NCBI RefSeq assembly: GCF_007830615.1
Contig: NZ_VLLI01000005.1
Location: 1-64,000, forward strand
DNA: 64,000 nucleotides
Direction: 5' to 3'
Origin: Mucilaginibacter frigoritolerans
GTDB lineage: Bacteria > Bacteroidota > Bacteroidia > Sphingobacteriales > Sphingobacteriaceae
A program made the position numbers and the translations under genes. The notes beneath the pieces were generated by a model. The model was not told the origin of the DNA. It saw only the letters and a list, made by a program, of their open reading frames with translations, and made no database searches. Shown here one piece after another: positions 43,967 to 54,900 of the stretch. Each line of letters begins with the position of its first letter. Position 1 is the stretch's first letter.

Positions 43967-44719
43967 TTATTTGGCTGTTGGAAGCGAGTGCGGGTGATTC
44001 CTTAACTTTTCTTTTAACAATGCCCAGGCAAAGACAGGGCCGTAGTAGAAATACCTTTTCCACATTCTTTTTGGCTCCTTACACAAACGTATGAACCACT
44101 CAAGCCCCAGATCGATCCAAAATTTGGAGGGCCTTTTAACTGTGCCCGCATAAAAGTCAAACACAGCTCCTATTGAGCAAATAAATTGAGCGTTGATTTT
44201 ACCCTTGTGCTGGTGTACCCATTTTTCCTGTTTTGGCGCCGTCATTCCAACGAATAAAACATCAGGTTGAAACAGGTTGATGGCATTAATCATTTCGGCA
44301 TTTTCCTCATCACCGAAATGCGCTTTGTAGGTGGGAGAGTAGGTTTCACAGGTTATAGCCGGATATTCAAGGTTCAAGCGGTCGGTGATTTTTTGCAGCG
44401 TATTTTTATTTGAGCCGAGGTAAAAGCATCGCCCATTGTTACTATTCAATCTTTCTAAAAGGTTTTCATGTAAATCTGTTCCTGATATTTTCTTTAAGCC
44501 ATGACCTGTAACACTTTTTACTGCTAACACTATTCCGATACCATCGGGTAGAAGAACATCAGAGTCCATTAATGCTTCTTTAAAGTCATTATCTCTTTCA
44601 GCTACACAGAACGAATATTGATTGATTGTATTGATTACAGTTTTTGATGAATCGGAGAGGTTGTTTAAATTACCGTTAAACAATTGATAGCTCATAAATG
44701 AGTTGGGCGGATGGTTCAT
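43967..44719 (-). CDS. WecG/TagA/CpsF family glycosyltransferase (GT26)
   Basis: The 250-residue protein starts at the ATG at 44719; a TTG at 44740 is possible. Family markers are DSDVLLPDGIGIVLA (catalytic Asp region), GTDLHENLLERL, CFYLGSNKNTLQKI, DVLFVGMTAPKQEKWVHQH and SIGAVFDFYAGTVKRPSKFW. These enzymes transfer ManNAc, ManNAcA or another sugar to a lipid-linked acceptor, usually as the second step. It is the most upstream gene of the leftward exopolysaccharide locus. Confidence 0.92.
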   Translation of the reverse strand: MNHPPNSFMSYQLFNGNLNNLSDSSKTVINTINQYSFCVAERDNDFKEALMDSDVLLPDGIGIVLAVKSVTGHGLKKISGTDLHENLLERLNSNNGRCFYLGSNKNTLQKITDRLNLEYPAITCETYSPTYKAHFGDEENAEMINAINLFQPDVLFVGMTAPKQEKWVHQHKGKINAQFICSIGAVFDFYAGTVKRPSKFWIDLGLEWFIRLCKEPKRMWKRYFYYGPVFAWALLKEKLRNHPHSLPTAK

Positions 44720-45165
44720 TTTAGAATAATAAAATATCAATGGAACTTCTTGAACTCATTAATTTCCCTGTTAATCGAAATTGGCCGAAGGCTTTGTCCT
44801 ATTTCAAATTATTAAAAGTGCTTTAATGCAGGGAAACCTTATTACAATAATTTATCTTGATTCATGGTTTACAATAAGTATTCCATAAAATTCTAGAAGG
44901 TTTGGCAAGAGTTTGTTTGAGAAGGCTTTATGAGGCCGAATGCCGTATGTTAGAGAAAAATGGCACTTATGCTGCTTATGGTAATGATGTTATAACTTAC
45001 TTATGAGTTACAATTGTTCAGTTTATTTGTAATAACAGGCTGTATACTATTAAAGCCATTGAATCGTTAAAAGCGGAATAATTTTGATTTGATTTTAAAA
45101 ATAAGCTTAATCAAATAGTGCAACAGGGTAGTTGAAAAATGCTCTTACGGAGGATTTTGCATCAA
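44720..45165. other. Intergenic region upstream of the polysaccharide locus
   Basis: There is no gene or clear remnant in any frame. The sequence is AT-rich and should contain the promoter of the WecG-like gene. I see no strong repeat here apart from the hairpin that follows at 45166. Confidence 0.4.
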
Positions 45166-45212
45166 TAAAAGATGCAGTAATAACATGTTTTAAATTATTA
45201 CTGCATCTTTTA
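45166..45212. terminator. 18-bp perfect hairpin, probable bidirectional terminator
   Basis: Arms 45166-45183 (TAAAAGATGCAGTAATAA) and 45195-45212 are exact complements around an 11-base loop. The stem carries A- and T-rich flanks, so it can act on either strand. It lies 76 bases after the stop of the leftward beta-helix gene and shields the exopolysaccharide promoter region from read-through. Confidence 0.75.
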
Positions 45213-45287
45213 GCTTGGTTGGATCAGTTAGCTAATTATATTGTCCAAATGGATATCAAATTGTTCATTTCGAACAGACTGCCTGGT

Positions 45288-47192
45288 CTAAAATGAGACG
45301 ATGCTGGCTGGTAAAACAGATTCATTAATGTTAGCTCCCCAGGTATTTGAACTCCAACCGGTTGGGGTTGCTTCCCCGGCAGCGAGCCAGTTGTCGTTCT
45401 CCACATTGCTACTGTTGCTAAAGTTAACCTGGTTGCCACTAACAACACTATTTGTCACTGCTATACCACTTTGTCCCCAAACATAAATTCCCACATTGGT
45501 GAATGACTGAGTTTTAGCGTAAACTGTATTGCCGGTAAATGAAATGTTGCTGCCACCTGTTATGGCCAGACCAAATTGACCAGGGTCAACAAGGATGTTA
45601 CTGGATGCCACCTGGAACGATCCTCCGTTGTGACCCAGAACAATTCCGCCACCTGAATTGTTGGGGCCGCCGCCCTTTACCCAATTAGCGGCAAGAGTGA
45701 TAGGGCTTCCTGAAGTACCGTTGCTATTGACAATGTCAATAGCATTCACCGGGTTGCTTTGTCCAAGAATGTTTTGGAGCTTATTGTAACTGATATTGTT
45801 GTTACTGCCATTTACGTTTGCAAATTGAACGAATGCACCGCTATGTGCAGGGCCCTGCATGTTTTGCATTTGGTTGGTGAAAATATTAATCCCACCATTA
45901 GGACAATTATTAGCAATTATACCCGCTGCAACATTGAAAATATTATTTTTCTCAATGGTAACATTTGAACAATTATCCAGCTCAATACCTACGTCGGTCG
46001 AGTTTTCGAGGTTACAGGCTGTTATGTAGACGTTAGTACAATTGGTTAGTTTGATGCAGGGAACGCTGCCGCCAATGATAGTCATATTACTTATGGTGAC
46101 ATTACTTTGTCCGCTCATAACAATAGGCGCGGATTGAGGACTTGGAGCAGCAGTTACCGCTACGCTTGGTATTGGGATAGGAGTTCTTGATGCAGAAGCT
46201 GATATTATTACCGCAGGGAGCACTGATGCATTAATACTTGCACCCAATATATTTGAACTCCAACCAGCAGGAGTGGAGGTTCCTGGGCCTATCCATTGGT
46301 CGTTTTCGACATTAGCGGAGTTTGTGAAATTGACCTGATTACCACTAACAGTGGCATTAGTTACTGCGTAACCCGCCTGACCCCACACTACTATACCAAC
46401 ATTGGTGAATGATTGAGCTGCTGAGAAAATCGTGTTATTTGTAAAAGAAATGTGATCGCCACCGGAAACAGACAAACCCATTTGACCGGGATTGACCAGG
46501 ATATTACCTGACGCTGATTCGTAGGAGCCACCGGTATCGCCCAGTTGTATGCCTCCGCTTGCATTTCCCGGGCCGCCACCACGTATCCAGTTGCCTATAA
46601 CTTCGATAGGGCTAGATGCAGTGCCATTGCTCATGTAGAGGTTGACGCCTTCCTGTGTAGAACTTTGACCTGAAATATTTTCGCATTTATTATATTCAAT
46701 CTGGTTGCCCGTTCCGATTACTGTATTAAACTGTACAAACTGTCCGCGGGGAGCAGGCCCTTGCATATTTAACATCTGGTTATTATTAACCACTGTGCCG
46801 CCAGCTGTTGGATGATCCACATAAACACCGGTTGATACATTAGCTATGTAGTTATAGTCGATAGTGATATTATAGCAATGGTATAAATAAATACCTACAT
46901 CAGTTGAGTTTGTAAGTGCGTTTTGAGTAATATGTACATTATAACAATTACTTAAACTAATGGCCGGAACGGTGCCGCCTGTAATTGCTTCGCCACTTAT
47001 CGTGATGTCGTGTGCGCCGTTTAAATTTATTGAAGGTGATGTTGTATAAGAAGTTAAATTAAGCGATGTAGTTTTAAAATGTATTGAAGGTGCATTTACG
47101 GACTTGTCTGTTGGCTGGTTGGTTGCTGACTTTGTACAAGAGTATCCTGTTAACACAGTGATTGTTAAGAATAGTAGGTGAATTCTTTTCAT
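45288..47192 (-). CDS. Right-handed parallel beta-helix lipoprotein with duplicated domain
   Basis: The 634-residue product starts at the ATG at 47192, which directly precedes a lipoprotein signal (TVLTGYSC then TKSATNQ); TTG 47237 would add 15 residues. Two homologous halves of about 270 residues each contain PbH1-type repeats (NCYNVHITQNALTNSTDVGIYLY, NCSNVTIEKNNIFNV), an NMQGPAP/HS-GQFVQF strip, IRGGGP/VKGGGP with SGGGI-LG, and a SQSFTNVGI-VWGQ end. Such folds occur in polysaccharide lyases, epimerases and hydrolases. No catalytic set is evident to me. It faces two related genes on the plus strand and lies beside the exopolysaccharide locus, so polymer binding or modification at the cell surface is plausible. 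Confidence 0.8.
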   Translation of the reverse strand: MKRIHLLFLTITVLTGYSCTKSATNQPTDKSVNAPSIHFKTTSLNLTSYTTSPSINLNGAHDITISGEAITGGTVPAISLSNCYNVHITQNALTNSTDVGIYLYHCYNITIDYNYIANVSTGVYVDHPTAGGTVVNNNQMLNMQGPAPRGQFVQFNTVIGTGNQIEYNKCENISGQSSTQEGVNLYMSNGTASSPIEVIGNWIRGGGPGNASGGIQLGDTGGSYESASGNILVNPGQMGLSVSGGDHISFTNNTIFSAAQSFTNVGIVVWGQAGYAVTNATVSGNQVNFTNSANVENDQWIGPGTSTPAGWSSNILGASINASVLPAVIISASASRTPIPIPSVAVTAAPSPQSAPIVMSGQSNVTISNMTIIGGSVPCIKLTNCTNVYITACNLENSTDVGIELDNCSNVTIEKNNIFNVAAGIIANNCPNGGINIFTNQMQNMQGPAHSGAFVQFANVNGSNNNISYNKLQNILGQSNPVNAIDIVNSNGTSGSPITLAANWVKGGGPNNSGGGIVLGHNGGSFQVASSNILVDPGQFGLAITGGSNISFTGNTVYAKTQSFTNVGIYVWGQSGIAVTNSVVSGNQVNFSNSSNVENDNWLAAGEATPTGWSSNTWGANINESVLPASIVSF

Positions 47193-47767
47193 AGATTGAT
47201 TTTTTAAATGATAGGTGAGTTTACTAAGCAAATACACTGTAAAGACTTTTAATCTTTTCAGTTTTTATTTGCATCATTAAAAGAAATGGTGAAGGTGTTA
47301 TTTAGATATTAATCAAATTCTTTGAAAGTTGGAACTTTCAACTCGAACCAAACAATTTGAAAACGGAGATTTTTCAAGCGTTCTATGCAATAAGGCAGAT
47401 TAGGCAGATGAATTCAATATTTTAGTCGCTTCCTGGCCACAAAACGCGCAATGCACAATAAAATTGCATTAAAAGCAATTATATATTAAATTACTAAACC
47501 GCATATATGTTAGACGCATAATAACAACCATAATTATCGTAATTATTTGATAATATCGTTGTTCAACACCAATTAAGACTAAAATAAGTGTAAAAAGTCC
47601 TTATAAGGGCCTTAAGCTTAAGTTAATAAATAATATGCTTTCAGTTCTAAATGATTGAGGTTTAAAACTATATTAGAAATAGTATTCTTTGGTGCTAAAT
47701 TAAAGGGTTGGTAAAGTAACAAAACAGTGTTTGCATTGTAGAATAGGTTAGTTTAATTAGTTAGCAT
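47193..47767. promoter_or_regulatory. Divergent intergenic region between beta-helix genes, with a 9-bp inverted repeat
   Basis: TTGAAAGTT-GG-AACTTTCAA at 47322-47341 is a perfect inverted repeat 130 bases upstream of the leftward beta-helix start and about 430 bases from the rightward one. It could be an operator or a start-proximal hairpin. The remaining sequence is AT-rich with no gene. Confidence 0.5.
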
Positions 47768-48799
47768 ATGCAAAGCAGCAATTTGAATACAATGTGCATC
47801 AGGATTCTGCCGTTTTTTATATCAGCAATTGTGATTTTTATACTGCTAAACGCCGTGCTTGAATCAAAACGGATTATTCCAAGAGTTTTGCAAGATGATC
47901 CAAACAATCTGCCTAAAGCAGCAACTGCAGGTGATAAGGTCGGTATAAATTCAAGCCCGGTGTACTTAAAAGATGCACATGATTTAACAATTACCGGGAA
48001 AACGATTGTTGGGGGACTTGTGGCCGATATCACTTTAATAAATTGCTATAATATACATATTACCCGAAATAAGCTTTGCCATTCTGTTGATGTGGGAATA
48101 CGTCTGTATAAATGCAAAAACATACATGTAGATAATAACTACTTTAATGATGTAAGTAGCGGTCTCTATGCTGAGAAAACAAACGAAGGTGGTATTGTAG
48201 TTGATCATAATCAGTTTTTAAATATGCAGGGGCCATTTCCCCGAGGGCAGTTTGTGCAATTTAATAATGTGAACGGGCCAGGGAATGCTATTAGTTATAA
48301 TAGGTGTGAGAACATTTTAGGGAAGAGTAACCCCGAAGATGCTATCAGCCTATATAAAAGTAATGGAACCTCCCAAAGCCCAATAATGGTGAAGGGCAAT
48401 TGGATACGCGGCGGTGGTCCAAGTAAAACAGGTGGAGGCATTATGCTTGGCGACAATGGTGGCTCATACCTTACCGCTTCTTATAATATACTGATTGATC
48501 CCGGGCAGTACGGCATTGCCATATCAGGCGGCGATCATAATTCAATAGTCAATAATTTTATTTATTGTCGTTCTCAAAGTTTTACTAATGTGGGCTTGTA
48601 TGTGGCCAGTTATAGCGGAGGGCCCATCACCAATAGTAAAGTGGCCCAGAACAAAGTTAAATGCTTCAATAATAAAAACAACGAAAATAATGTATGGCTC
48701 AGCCCCGGTACACCCATGCCTATAGGTTGGGAAACCAACTCCTGGGGAGCCAATATTGGCCCGTCTTTACTTCCCGCAATTATCATCACCCGCAACTAA
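47768..48799 (+). CDS. Right-handed parallel beta-helix protein, single domain
   Basis: This is a 343-residue paralogue of the duplicated lipoprotein. Instead of a lipobox it has an N-terminal hydrophobic segment (ILPFFISAIVIFILLNAVL, residues 13-31) that is a signal anchor or signal peptide. The domain follows: DAHDLTITGKTIVGGLV, NCYNIHITRNKLCHSVDVGIRLY, NMQGPFPRGQFVQFN, IRGGGPSKTGGGIMLGDNGGSY, IDPGQYGIAISGGDH and SQSFTNVGLYV. It is more basic than its paralogues. The function is unknown; it is probably secreted or anchored in the inner membrane facing out. Confidence 0.8.
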   Translation: MQSSNLNTMCIRILPFFISAIVIFILLNAVLESKRIIPRVLQDDPNNLPKAATAGDKVGINSSPVYLKDAHDLTITGKTIVGGLVADITLINCYNIHITRNKLCHSVDVGIRLYKCKNIHVDNNYFNDVSSGLYAEKTNEGGIVVDHNQFLNMQGPFPRGQFVQFNNVNGPGNAISYNRCENILGKSNPEDAISLYKSNGTSQSPIMVKGNWIRGGGPSKTGGGIMLGDNGGSYLTASYNILIDPGQYGIAISGGDHNSIVNNFIYCRSQSFTNVGLYVASYSGGPITNSKVAQNKVKCFNNKNNENNVWLSPGTPMPIGWETNSWGANIGPSLLPAIIITRN

Positions 48800-49070
48800 T
48801 TCCCTCCTTTTTGTTTACCGAATTTAAAGCCGTGTGAATGGTTGAAAAATACAGAGTGTCCATGTTTTAAGACTTTTTGTACCTAAAATAAGACAATGTT
48901 GTAAATTAATAATTAATTAATTTAAGTATTAATATAATATTATAATGTTGATAATCAAGTATTTGTATTAAATTTTAACTAAAAATACTCAATTTGGAAA
49001 AATAAATTAATTTTTGGCCCGTAGTATTTCTTTTTAATTAGGTATCATTGTATTCCTAATTAATTTAAAC

Positions 49071-50120
49071 ATGAGCCAAAAAAACCCATGCTGGCACTGC
49101 CATGTTCTGGCGGTAGTAGCGATTTCAGTGCTATCCTTTTTATCTTCCTGTAAAAAGGACCAAGCCGTTAATGCGGACAGTTCAACAACTGCAAATTCAA
49201 GTATTACAGGCACCAAAAAAGCTGCAGGGGCAGTTGCAACCGCAGGCACCCTAGCGCAAACCTATGTCGTCTCCGGGGTCGTAAACCTCACCGGAGCAAG
49301 TAATCTTACTATTAGCGGAAAATCAATAGCTGGCGGTACGGTGGCTGCAATTACCTTAAGTAATTGTCATGATGTGGTAATTAGTAATTGCAAGTTGTAT
49401 AACTCCACAAATGTGGGCATCTACTTGTATAACTGTTACAATATAACCATTAAGCAAAACTATTTTACCAACGTAAGCACAGGTGTGTATGTTGATCATT
49501 CTGCAAATGGTGGAATTATTGTTAATAGCAACCAATTCTTAAATATGCAAGGGCCTTTACCACGCGGGCAATTTGTGCAGTTTAATAATGTGATTGGTAT
49601 CAATAACCAGATAAATAGTAATATAGGCGAGAATATTCTTGGGCAGAGCTATCCTGAAGATGCGATTAGTTTGTATCAATGCCAGGGCACGGCAACATGC
49701 CCTATCAGTGTTAGCGGGAACGAAATACGCGGCGGCGGCCCCAGTACCAGCGGTGGTGGCATTATGCTGGGCGACAGCGGCGGTGCATATATTGTTGCTT
49801 CAGGTAATACTTTGGTCAATCCCGGTCAGTATGGAATGGCCATTTCCGGTGGTAGCAACAATTCCATTATTAACAATCTGATTTATGGCGTATCTCAATC
49901 TTTTACCAATATAGGCTTATACGTTGATCCTATTGGTGGTTATACCATAACAAATAGTACTGTTTCTGGCAATAGGATAAAATTCTACAATGCGGCCGGC
50001 GCAGTTAATGGAGCCTGGCTTGCATCTGGCGTTACTACTCCTAGTGGTTGGAGTACAAACAATTGGGATGCCAATATTGATGCTTCAATATTGCCAGCTA
50101 CCTTAATTACATATCACTGA
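49071..50120 (+). CDS. Right-handed parallel beta-helix lipoprotein, single domain
   Basis: The 349-residue third member of the local family has a lipoprotein signal (VLSFLSSC then KKDQAVNAD) and a low-complexity Ser/Thr/Ala linker, then one beta-helix domain: SNLTISGKSIAGGTV, NCHDVVISNCKLYNSTNVGIYLY, NMQGPLPRGQFVQFN, IRGGGPSTSGGGIMLGDSGGAY, VNPGQYGMAISGGSN and SQSFTNIGLYV. The end GWSTNNWDANIDASILPATLI matches the ends of both halves of the 634-residue protein. It stands 271 bases after its neighbour, too far for certain cotranscription, and is followed by a terminator. Confidence 0.82.
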   Translation: MSQKNPCWHCHVLAVVAISVLSFLSSCKKDQAVNADSSTTANSSITGTKKAAGAVATAGTLAQTYVVSGVVNLTGASNLTISGKSIAGGTVAAITLSNCHDVVISNCKLYNSTNVGIYLYNCYNITIKQNYFTNVSTGVYVDHSANGGIIVNSNQFLNMQGPLPRGQFVQFNNVIGINNQINSNIGENILGQSYPEDAISLYQCQGTATCPISVSGNEIRGGGPSTSGGGIMLGDSGGAYIVASGNTLVNPGQYGMAISGGSNNSIINNLIYGVSQSFTNIGLYVDPIGGYTITNSTVSGNRIKFYNAAGAVNGAWLASGVTTPSGWSTNNWDANIDASILPATLITYH

Positions 50121-50728
50121 TAAATTTTGATCGTAAAAATAAGAATCATACAAGAGGGGGCTAATATCCGCCTCTTTTTTTTCGTACCTATATTTTAACA
50201 ATAGGAAAGGCGCTTTTAAATAGGGGAGGATATCAAGCTTTAGTTTACAAATTGATAATTTCTTTCAAAACATATATTTAAAAGTTATTACAAACAAATA
50301 AGCAATTAAAGAGTTATTTCAACATAAGCTTTATATATCTTATAAATGCTGCCCTTTTTTGTTTTTGTCCGCAGTATATTAACGGTTAATCAACAGCGCA
50401 AATTATATTTTATTGCGCCTCAATAATCAGGCAGGTCCTAAGCAATTCGGAATAAAACTAACCGGTTGCTCATCAACAACATCCGTGCACCCTCCTTAAA
50501 AAAGGTATCATGCCTGTTATTTTATTTACGTTAACCTTGTTTTTATGATCATCCAAATACTACGCATTTAAACTTTCTGTTGCTGGACGAACTGTTTCAG
50601 AATAATCAACATAGGTATCCTAATTGTGTCAAATTCCAAAAAAGCGACCCGGATCGCCCCGTTATTCTGCTATTAAGTTAATGCCCTAATCTTAAACATA
50701 TATGCCCAATCTTGAAATTTATTAGCAG
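50121..50728 (+). terminator. Terminator (50152-50182) and otherwise empty spacer
   Basis: AAGAGG...CCTCTT with an internal GG/CC pair, followed by eight T, forms an intrinsic terminator at 50152-50182 after the beta-helix lipoprotein gene. The rest of the 600-base spacer is AT-rich and contains no gene that I can support; it should hold the promoter of the desaturase. Confidence 0.75.
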
Positions 50729-51787
50729 ATGCCCTTTTTAGATTATGTACTCCAAACCCCTTCTTACGGATGGAAGGATGAAAACGGAACTTTAGTAAAG
50801 CCGACCGTGAAACAAATCATATCCGAATTTTTCTCCAGGTTAAACATTTTCGAAACACGTAAAAACTGGCTGCCATTTTTTAGCTGGTTAAAGATATTGT
50901 GCCTGGCGCCGTTCTTTATCCTGTTCCTGATTTTTTTTATGCACTGGTGGACCATCCTTGCCGCTTTTGTATACAGTATGATTATTATGGGCACACATGG
51001 CACCATCTGGCACCATCGTTACTGTACACATGGCGCTTATACTTTTCGTAATAAATTTTGGCGTTTTATTACGCAGAACCTAACTATTAGTGTTATACCA
51101 GAAGAGATTTATGCCATATCGCATCACGTCCATCATTCTAAATCAGATCAGCCGGGTGATCCATATAATGCGCAGGCTGGTTTTTTATATTGCTTTTTGG
51201 CAGATGTTAATCATCAGCCTATTGCTAAAGATTTGGACAAAAATGATTACCACCGGATAACCCTGCTAATGCAGCACACCGGAATCAAGGCAAATACATA
51301 CATGCAATATCAGTATTGGGGTTCATATGCAAACCCGTGGCGCACCATCTTGTCATGGGTACTTAACTGGCTCTTTTGGTATACCGCATTTTACCTAATT
51401 GGCGGAAATACATTGGCGGTCAGTCTTTTTGGTGCGGCAGCTTTCTGGGCGGTGGGTGTCCGCACTTTTAATTATGAAGGCCACGCAAAAGGAAAGAACA
51501 AACAGCACGAAGGTGTTGACTATAACCAAAAAGATAAATCCATTAATCAGTTATGGCCCGGTTTTGTAGCCGGGGAATGGCATAACAACCATCATTTATT
51601 CCCCAAAAGTGCGCGCAGTGGCTTTAAGCCTTACCAGGTAGATTTTGCCTGGTATTACATCAGATTTATGAGTTGGTTAGGTGCTATAAGTCACTATAAG
51701 GATGCAAAAAAGCAATTTTATCTGCGATATGAGCTTCCTTATTTGCATCTTAAAAAAGAAAGAAAATTAGCTAAAAATCATTATTAA
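50729..51787 (+). CDS. Membrane fatty-acid (acyl-CoA/acyl-lipid) desaturase
   Basis: This 352-residue integral membrane di-iron desaturase has hydrophobic hairpins at residues about 52-95 and 200-245. The three histidine boxes are HHRYCTH (His-X4-His type) near residue 92, HHVHH near 131 and HNNHH near 287. It introduces a double bond (probably delta-9 or similar) into saturated acyl chains and so affects membrane fluidity. It is monocistronic, with no cytochrome b5 domain fused, so an external electron donor is needed. Confidence 0.92.
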   Translation: MPFLDYVLQTPSYGWKDENGTLVKPTVKQIISEFFSRLNIFETRKNWLPFFSWLKILCLAPFFILFLIFFMHWWTILAAFVYSMIIMGTHGTIWHHRYCTHGAYTFRNKFWRFITQNLTISVIPEEIYAISHHVHHSKSDQPGDPYNAQAGFLYCFLADVNHQPIAKDLDKNDYHRITLLMQHTGIKANTYMQYQYWGSYANPWRTILSWVLNWLFWYTAFYLIGGNTLAVSLFGAAAFWAVGVRTFNYEGHAKGKNKQHEGVDYNQKDKSINQLWPGFVAGEWHNNHHLFPKSARSGFKPYQVDFAWYYIRFMSWLGAISHYKDAKKQFYLRYELPYLHLKKERKLAKNHY

Positions 51788-51923
51788 GGTTTTTCATTTC
51801 AATGCCTTGCTCTTAATAATAAGTTTCTCATTATCAAAAAAATAATGTAAGTTTGATAGTCTTCATTTTACCTCCTACCAGAATTTGATAAAGTTCTGCA
51901 ACTTCTTTTAAATTCTACCGTAT

Positions 51924-54900
51924 ATGCTTGCAGTCCAACCTCACCATATAATTGCCATTGGCGCTTCTGCCGGCGGTATGGAAGAGATTAATTCCTTTTT
52001 TGACCATACCCCTTTAGACGGGGTATCCTATATCATTGTCCAACACTTATCGTCTGACTTCAAAAGCAGAATGGTGGAGTTACTGGCCAAGCACAGTAAA
52101 CTTGTTGTTAAACAGGCTGAAAACAAGATGAAAGTGCAATGTAACGAAGTGTATCTTATCCCGAGTGATAAGTTTATGACGATACGTAAGGGGGTCTTGT
52201 ATTTAACCAATAAAGAAAAAATTAAAGGCCCTTATCTGACGATTAATATTTTTTTCAACTCACTAGCGGCAGATTACGGTGAAAAAGCTATTGCTATTGT
52301 ATTGTCCGGACTAGGATCTGATGGAACCGAAGGTATTAGGGCAATAAAAAAGGCGGGTGGAATAGTGATGGTCCGCAATCCTGAAACTTCGGATTTTAGC
52401 AGTATGCCTTCCCACGCTATTGCTACCGGCTTAGTGGACTTTGTTTTGGAACCAGCTCAAATGCCCGGCGCTATTGAAGACTATGTAAAACACGAAGGAG
52501 AATTAGTGGCTAATCACGAAGATGATGAAAAGAATCTCGCAGCAATTATTGACCTGATCAAACAAAGATCGCCGCTTGATTTTACGGACTATAAAATGAC
52601 CACGATATTAAGAAGAACACAAAGAAGGGCATCCCATAATAACTTTACCACACTGGAAACCTACCTTAACTTTTTAAAGTCGACACCGGAAGAAGTAGAA
52701 GCCCTGGCCAAAGAATTCCTAATCAGCGTTACTTCATTTTTCAGGGACAATGAAGCATTCAATTTTATACAAAATGATATATTACCCCATATCCTTGGTA
52801 GGTTATCACCTGATGAAGAACTGAAAATGTGGATAGCTGGTTGCGCTACCGGCGAAGAGGCTTACTCTATGGCCATACTGATAGCCGAACAATTAACCGG
52901 CAGATTAGAAGATACCGTAGTAAAGATCTTCGCTACCGATATTGATAGCGCAGCTCTGTTGCATGCAGGTAAGGGTGTTTATAATAAAGGTATTGCAAAA
53001 CATATATCTCCAGAAAGGCTTAAAAAATATTTCATAAAAGAAGGGGAGGGTTACAGAGTAAGCCCTGTTATACGCAAGATGCTGATTTTTGCGCAGCATG
53101 ATTTGGTTAAGAACCCACCCTACTGCAATATGCACTTGATCAGCTGCCGCAATTTATTGATCTATATGGCTCCGGTTTTACAAAAAAAAATATTTGCCAT
53201 GTTGCTTTTCGGGCTTAAAAGGGAGGGTTATTTATTCCTGGGTTCCAGCGAAAGCCCTACGCCTATTATAAAAAATCTGGAAGTGGTTCATAAAAAATGG
53301 AAAATATATAAAAATCTGGAAACAAAACGAGGGGTAAGCTTCGATGCCTTTTCATTACCAGAATTACTGGATACCAAACAGACACCTTCCCGTTTTTCGC
53401 AGGATAATGCAGGTAAAAACACCAGTCATACAGTGAGCGATGCGATACAGCAAGGGTTAGCCAATCAATTGGATTACTTTGCTGTTTGTATAGATGAAAA
53501 CAATCATGTAGTGAAATCTTATGGTGATCCTACAAAATATTTACTTCAAAAGCATTTTATCTCAAACCTGGAAGAGTTGTTGCCTAAACCATTGGCAGTT
53601 GCATTTAATACATTGAGCAGGAAGGTTTCAGAAACAAATGAGATTGCTGAGGTTAGCGGAATAAAAATTAAATGGGACAAAGTTATTATTAGTGTAACCC
53701 TTGCGGTAAGCCCTTTGATTGTAAAAGGCGAAGGGAATTTGTTATTGGTAACATTCAATAAGGATACATCACCGGCATTGGTTCAAAACGATATTGTATT
53801 TAATGAGAAAATATATCTTGACCAATACGTTGTTAATTTGGAAGAGGAATTGAGGGAATTAAAAGGTAAATTGAATTCCTCCAATGAAAAACTTGATGCC
53901 TACAATGAAAATATGCAATCTTTTAATGAGGAGCTGATCTCCGCCAATGAAGAAATGCAAAGTACCAATGAGGAAATGCAATCTGTAAACGAAGAATTGC
54001 ATACCATTAATTCTGATTACCAGCTAAAAAACAAAGAACTGCTGGAAATTAATGATGATCTGAATAATTATTTTAGAAGTAATATTAACGGGCAATTATT
54101 TATTGATAATGATTTAAAGTTAATGAAATTTTCACCCGGCACGGTAAAACAAATTAATCTGCTCGAAACGGATATAGGCCGGCCTTTAAGTAATATTACC
54201 ACCAATATCAAATTTGAAACCATAATAGATGATATAAAAAAAGTGTTGACCGAGGGATGTGTTATTACCAAGGAAATTGAAACGAATAATGGTAAATGGT
54301 ATCAGATTATGACGATGCCTTATATTCAGCAAGCAGATCAAAAAAGGAATGGCGCTATCATTACTTTTAACGATATTACTGAATTGAAAAAAATACAGCA
54401 GGAGCTTGATATTAGTAGTAAAATGCTCGGCATAGCAATAGATTCAGCTGCAATGGGCATTTGGTCAATTGATGTTCAAACCCGTGAATTTATTCCATCT
54501 CAACGCCTTAAAGAGTTATTTGGCTTTCACGCTAACGAAAAAATGAGTTATGAATCGGCCATAGCGCAAATTGATAGTCAATACCAATCTTTGGTAACGG
54601 GTAGCGTTGAGGCTACCATTAGCCGTGGAGAAGTATGCGATATCGAATACCCTTTAAGAGGTTTTCATGATAAAAAGCTACGTTGGGTTAGGGCAAACGG
54701 CAACCTTACTCATGATCAGGAAGGTAAACCAGGATATTTTACGGGCGTAATGCATGATATTACCCTGCATAAGGAGGATGAAATTAGAAAAAATGACTTT
54801 ATCGCCATGGTAAGCCATGAACTCAGAACACCGCTTACAACCCTGCAAGCTTATGTGCAAATGTTAACTAGCAAAGCAAGGAAAGATGAAGATAGTTTTA

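Noticed and set aside
45288..50120. Repeated sequence blocks that could suggest a CRISPR or tandem DNA repeat
   Set aside because: The repetition is at protein level (beta-helix coils and paralogous domains); there are no regularly spaced identical DNA repeats with unique spacers anywhere in the window.
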